Shown here in pieces: positions 5,331 to 5,511 of a stretch of DNA of 5,511 nucleotides (position 1 is its first letter; every line of letters starts with the position of its first letter). This DNA is from an uncultured bacterium. Its GTDB lineage: Bacteria > Cyanobacteriota > Vampirovibrionia > Gastranaerophilales > Gastranaerophilaceae. A program made the position numbers and the translations under genes. The notes under the pieces are model-generated. The model worked only from the letters and a program-made list of their open reading frames with translations, had not been told where the DNA came from and ran no database searches. The stretch covers positions 1 through 5,511 of the forward strand of contig CANAXK010000116.1 in NCBI GenBank assembly GCA_947365485.1. The letters are read 5' to 3'.

Positions 5331-5511
5331 TAGTACCCCTTCAATCTTAAATTTACCTGTGCTTCTACCTGCGTGCCGTCATTCAGATATGTAAAAATAT
5401 CCGCTCCGGTACTTGTTTTGTTTTTTACTACTACGTATGCGTTAACAGCGTCGTTAACCGTCCCGATGATAGAAGGCACATTAATGAAATCATATTCAAT
5501 TCTTAAAGCGC
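5330..5511 (-). CDS. Phage structural protein, C-terminal 59 residues only (partial)
   Basis: A reading frame without stops enters from the right edge and ends at TAA 5332-5330; the first two bases (5511-5510) belong to a split codon. The visible 59 residues include IEYDFINVPSIIGTVNDAV and end in NLRLKGY. Alternating hydrophobic residues and many Asn, Thr and Gly suggest a beta-rich structural domain, but I recognise no family. The stop overlaps the start of the next gene by one base (TAATG), which suggests translational coupling. Its place just before two fibre-type genes suggests a tail, baseplate or fibre-associated protein; that is inference from context. The start lies outside the window, so full length and N-terminal domains are unknown. 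Confidence 0.75.
   Translation of the reverse strand, partial: ALRIEYDFINVPSIIGTVNDAVNAYVVVKNKTSTGADIFTYLNDGTQVEAQVNLRLKGY
5336..5341 (-). promoter_or_regulatory. Ribosome binding site for the 173-aa fibre gene
   Basis: AAGGGG lies 5 bases upstream of ATG 5330, inside the last codons of the preceding gene. Together with the TAATG stop-start overlap it fixes the start and suggests coupled translation. Confidence 0.6.

Overview
The window is the downstream end of a tailed-phage or prophage late operon, read entirely on the minus strand, followed by a separate and damaged transcription unit. Nothing identifies the host firmly. The sequence is AT-rich (one line of the left-end gene counts to about 30% GC, one line of the fibre gene to about 52%), starts are preceded by purine-rich Shine-Dalgarno sequences, and TAA, TAG and TGA all serve as stops, so there is no sign of stop-codon reassignment. 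The style of the proteins (Mtd-type and collar-type fibre modules, a LamG-like insertion, a GH108 endolysin) is common in phages of gut-associated bacteria. That is an impression, not a taxonomic call.

Layout, right to left in the direction of transcription. At 5511-5330 is the C-terminal end of a structural protein cut by the window edge. At 5330-4809 is a small tail-fibre or tip protein. At 4795-4286 is a conserved-looking phage protein without a recognised function. At 4283-1980 is a 767-residue receptor-binding fibre with an Mtd-like N-terminus, two collar-like parts, a LamG-like domain and a gp53-like tip. At 1964-1395 is a protein with the His...Cys-Ser-Glu layout of permuted papain-fold (YiiX/NlpC-P60-like) enzymes. 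At 1402-1178 is a one-membrane-segment holin-like protein, and at 1176-718 a GH108 muramidase. Gaps between genes range from an 8-base overlap to 15 bases, so the set looks co-transcribed. A strong rho-independent terminator at 683-659 closes the unit.

The genes fit one job sequence: host recognition at the tail tip by two fibre-type proteins that seem to share a tip fold, then lysis by a membrane protein plus muramidase, with the papain-fold candidate as a possible additional wall or lipid hydrolase or adsorption factor.

Left of the terminator, a sigma70-type minus-strand promoter (-35 at 642-637, -10 at 619-614, 17-base spacer) starts a new unit. Its coding content is open in pieces across three frames and needs two, possibly three, single-base corrections to read through, all in or beside homopolymer runs. 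It is annotated as a pseudogene that runs off the left edge. An independent promoter just behind a lysis-module terminator is the usual position of a phage moron, or of host DNA beyond a prophage end; the sequence does not decide between them. No tRNA, rRNA, CRISPR array, insertion sequence or integrase is visible.
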